From contig CAJUNP010000017.1 in assembly GCA_910587935.1 (NCBI GenBank), forward strand, positions 1-29,330: a stretch of 29,330 bases of DNA. The letters run 5' to 3'. Position 1 is the stretch's first letter. Every line of letters begins with the position of its first letter. This document shows positions 29,147 to 29,330 of the stretch, piece after piece. The DNA comes from an uncultured Lachnospiraceae bacterium (GTDB lineage Bacteria; Bacillota; Clostridia; Lachnospirales; Lachnospiraceae). The notes beneath the pieces are model-generated. The model was not told the DNA's origin, ran no database searches, and saw only the letters and a list, made by a program, of their open reading frames with translations. The position numbers were made by a program, and so were the translations under genes.

Positions 29147-29330
29147 TTATCTCTTCAGATTCGTAAGCTCTTCAAGAAGCGTATCGGAAACGGTAATAAT
29201 TCGACTGTTCGCCTGGAAACCACGCTGTGTCGTAATCATCTCTGTAAACTCTGACGACAAATCTACATTACTCATCTCAAGCTGTCCGGTAGACATGTAA
29301 CCTCCGTCTGCCGTAATATCAACACCTATT
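29147..29330 (-). CDS. flgE: Flagellar hook protein FlgE, C-terminal end only
   Basis: The last 60 residues of a flagellar rod/hook-family protein enter from the right edge. STGQLEMSNVDLSSEFTEMI followed by TTQRGFQANSRIITVSDTLL is the conserved C-terminal helix of hook and rod proteins (Flg_bbr_C). The EELTNLKR end and the position directly before flbD and motA point to the hook protein FlgE rather than FlgG. The stop TAA is at 29149-29147. The start lies outside the window. Confidence 0.9.
   Translation of the reverse strand, partial: IGVDITADGGYMSTGQLEMSNVDLSSEFTEMITTQRGFQANSRIITVSDTLLEELTNLKR

Noticed and set aside
1..29330. CRISPR array, tRNA or rRNA genes, prophage structural genes
   Set aside because: No regular spaced repeats, cloverleaf or rRNA sequences, or capsid and tail genes were seen on either strand.

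Overview
The window is a piece of a low-GC Gram-positive genome, most likely a motile clostridium of the Lachnospiraceae (Roseburia/Eubacterium rectale-like gut bacteria). The basis is the gene order of the flagellar/chemotaxis operon, the Bacillus/Clostridium-type chemotaxis genes (cheC, cheD, a FliY with a CheC-like domain), the FapA and DUF6115 genes, strong GGAGG ribosome sites, and gut-type mobile-element debris at the left end. Genus is inferred only. Every supported gene lies on the minus strand, so transcription runs from right to left.

From about 29330 down to 6226 lies the distal part of a long fla/che operon. In transcription order it holds flgE (3' end only), flbD, motA, motB, fliL, fliM, fliY, cheY, fliO, fliP, fliQ, fliR, flhB, flhA, flhF, flhG, a PilZ/YcgR-type gene, cheB, cheA, cheW, cheC, cheD, a small membrane protein, the motility sigma factor, fapA, a short unknown protein, a DUF6115 protein and a secreted or membrane-anchored MltG-like LysM-domain protein. 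Together they encode the hook end, the stator, the C-ring switch, the type III export gate, the GTPase/ATPase pair that sets flagellar placement and number, the CheA-CheW-CheY-CheB-CheC-CheD signalling core and the late-gene sigma factor. Many junctions overlap by 1-20 bases or are separated by only a few bases, so translational coupling is likely.

An 11-bp terminator-like hairpin (6166-6195) follows, and a promoter overlaps it. This drives rpsB-tsf (ribosomal protein S2 and elongation factor Ts), which ends in its own terminator (4222-4261). Motility-then-rpsB-tsf synteny is shared with Bacillus subtilis, but pyrH-frr, which often follow tsf, are absent here.

Left of 4200 is accessory DNA: a VbhA-like antitoxin/Fic toxin pair, a frameshifted DUF1016 nuclease remnant, a gene-free stretch with a 151-bp imperfect palindrome carrying DnaA-box-like 9-mers, a TetR-methyltransferase-KTR operon with a near-perfect promoter and its own terminator, and a truncated high-GC MobA/MobL relaxase at the edge. 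Base composition changes abruptly between these blocks, which points to layered insertions of mobile DNA downstream of tsf.

The best candidates for a second look are the palindrome with DnaA-like boxes, the Fic/antitoxin pair whose inhibitory-contact residues are both altered, the four-copy 36-bp minisatellite in fliY, the PomAB/MotPS-like (sodium-type) stator, and the three little-studied proteins at the end of the fla/che operon.
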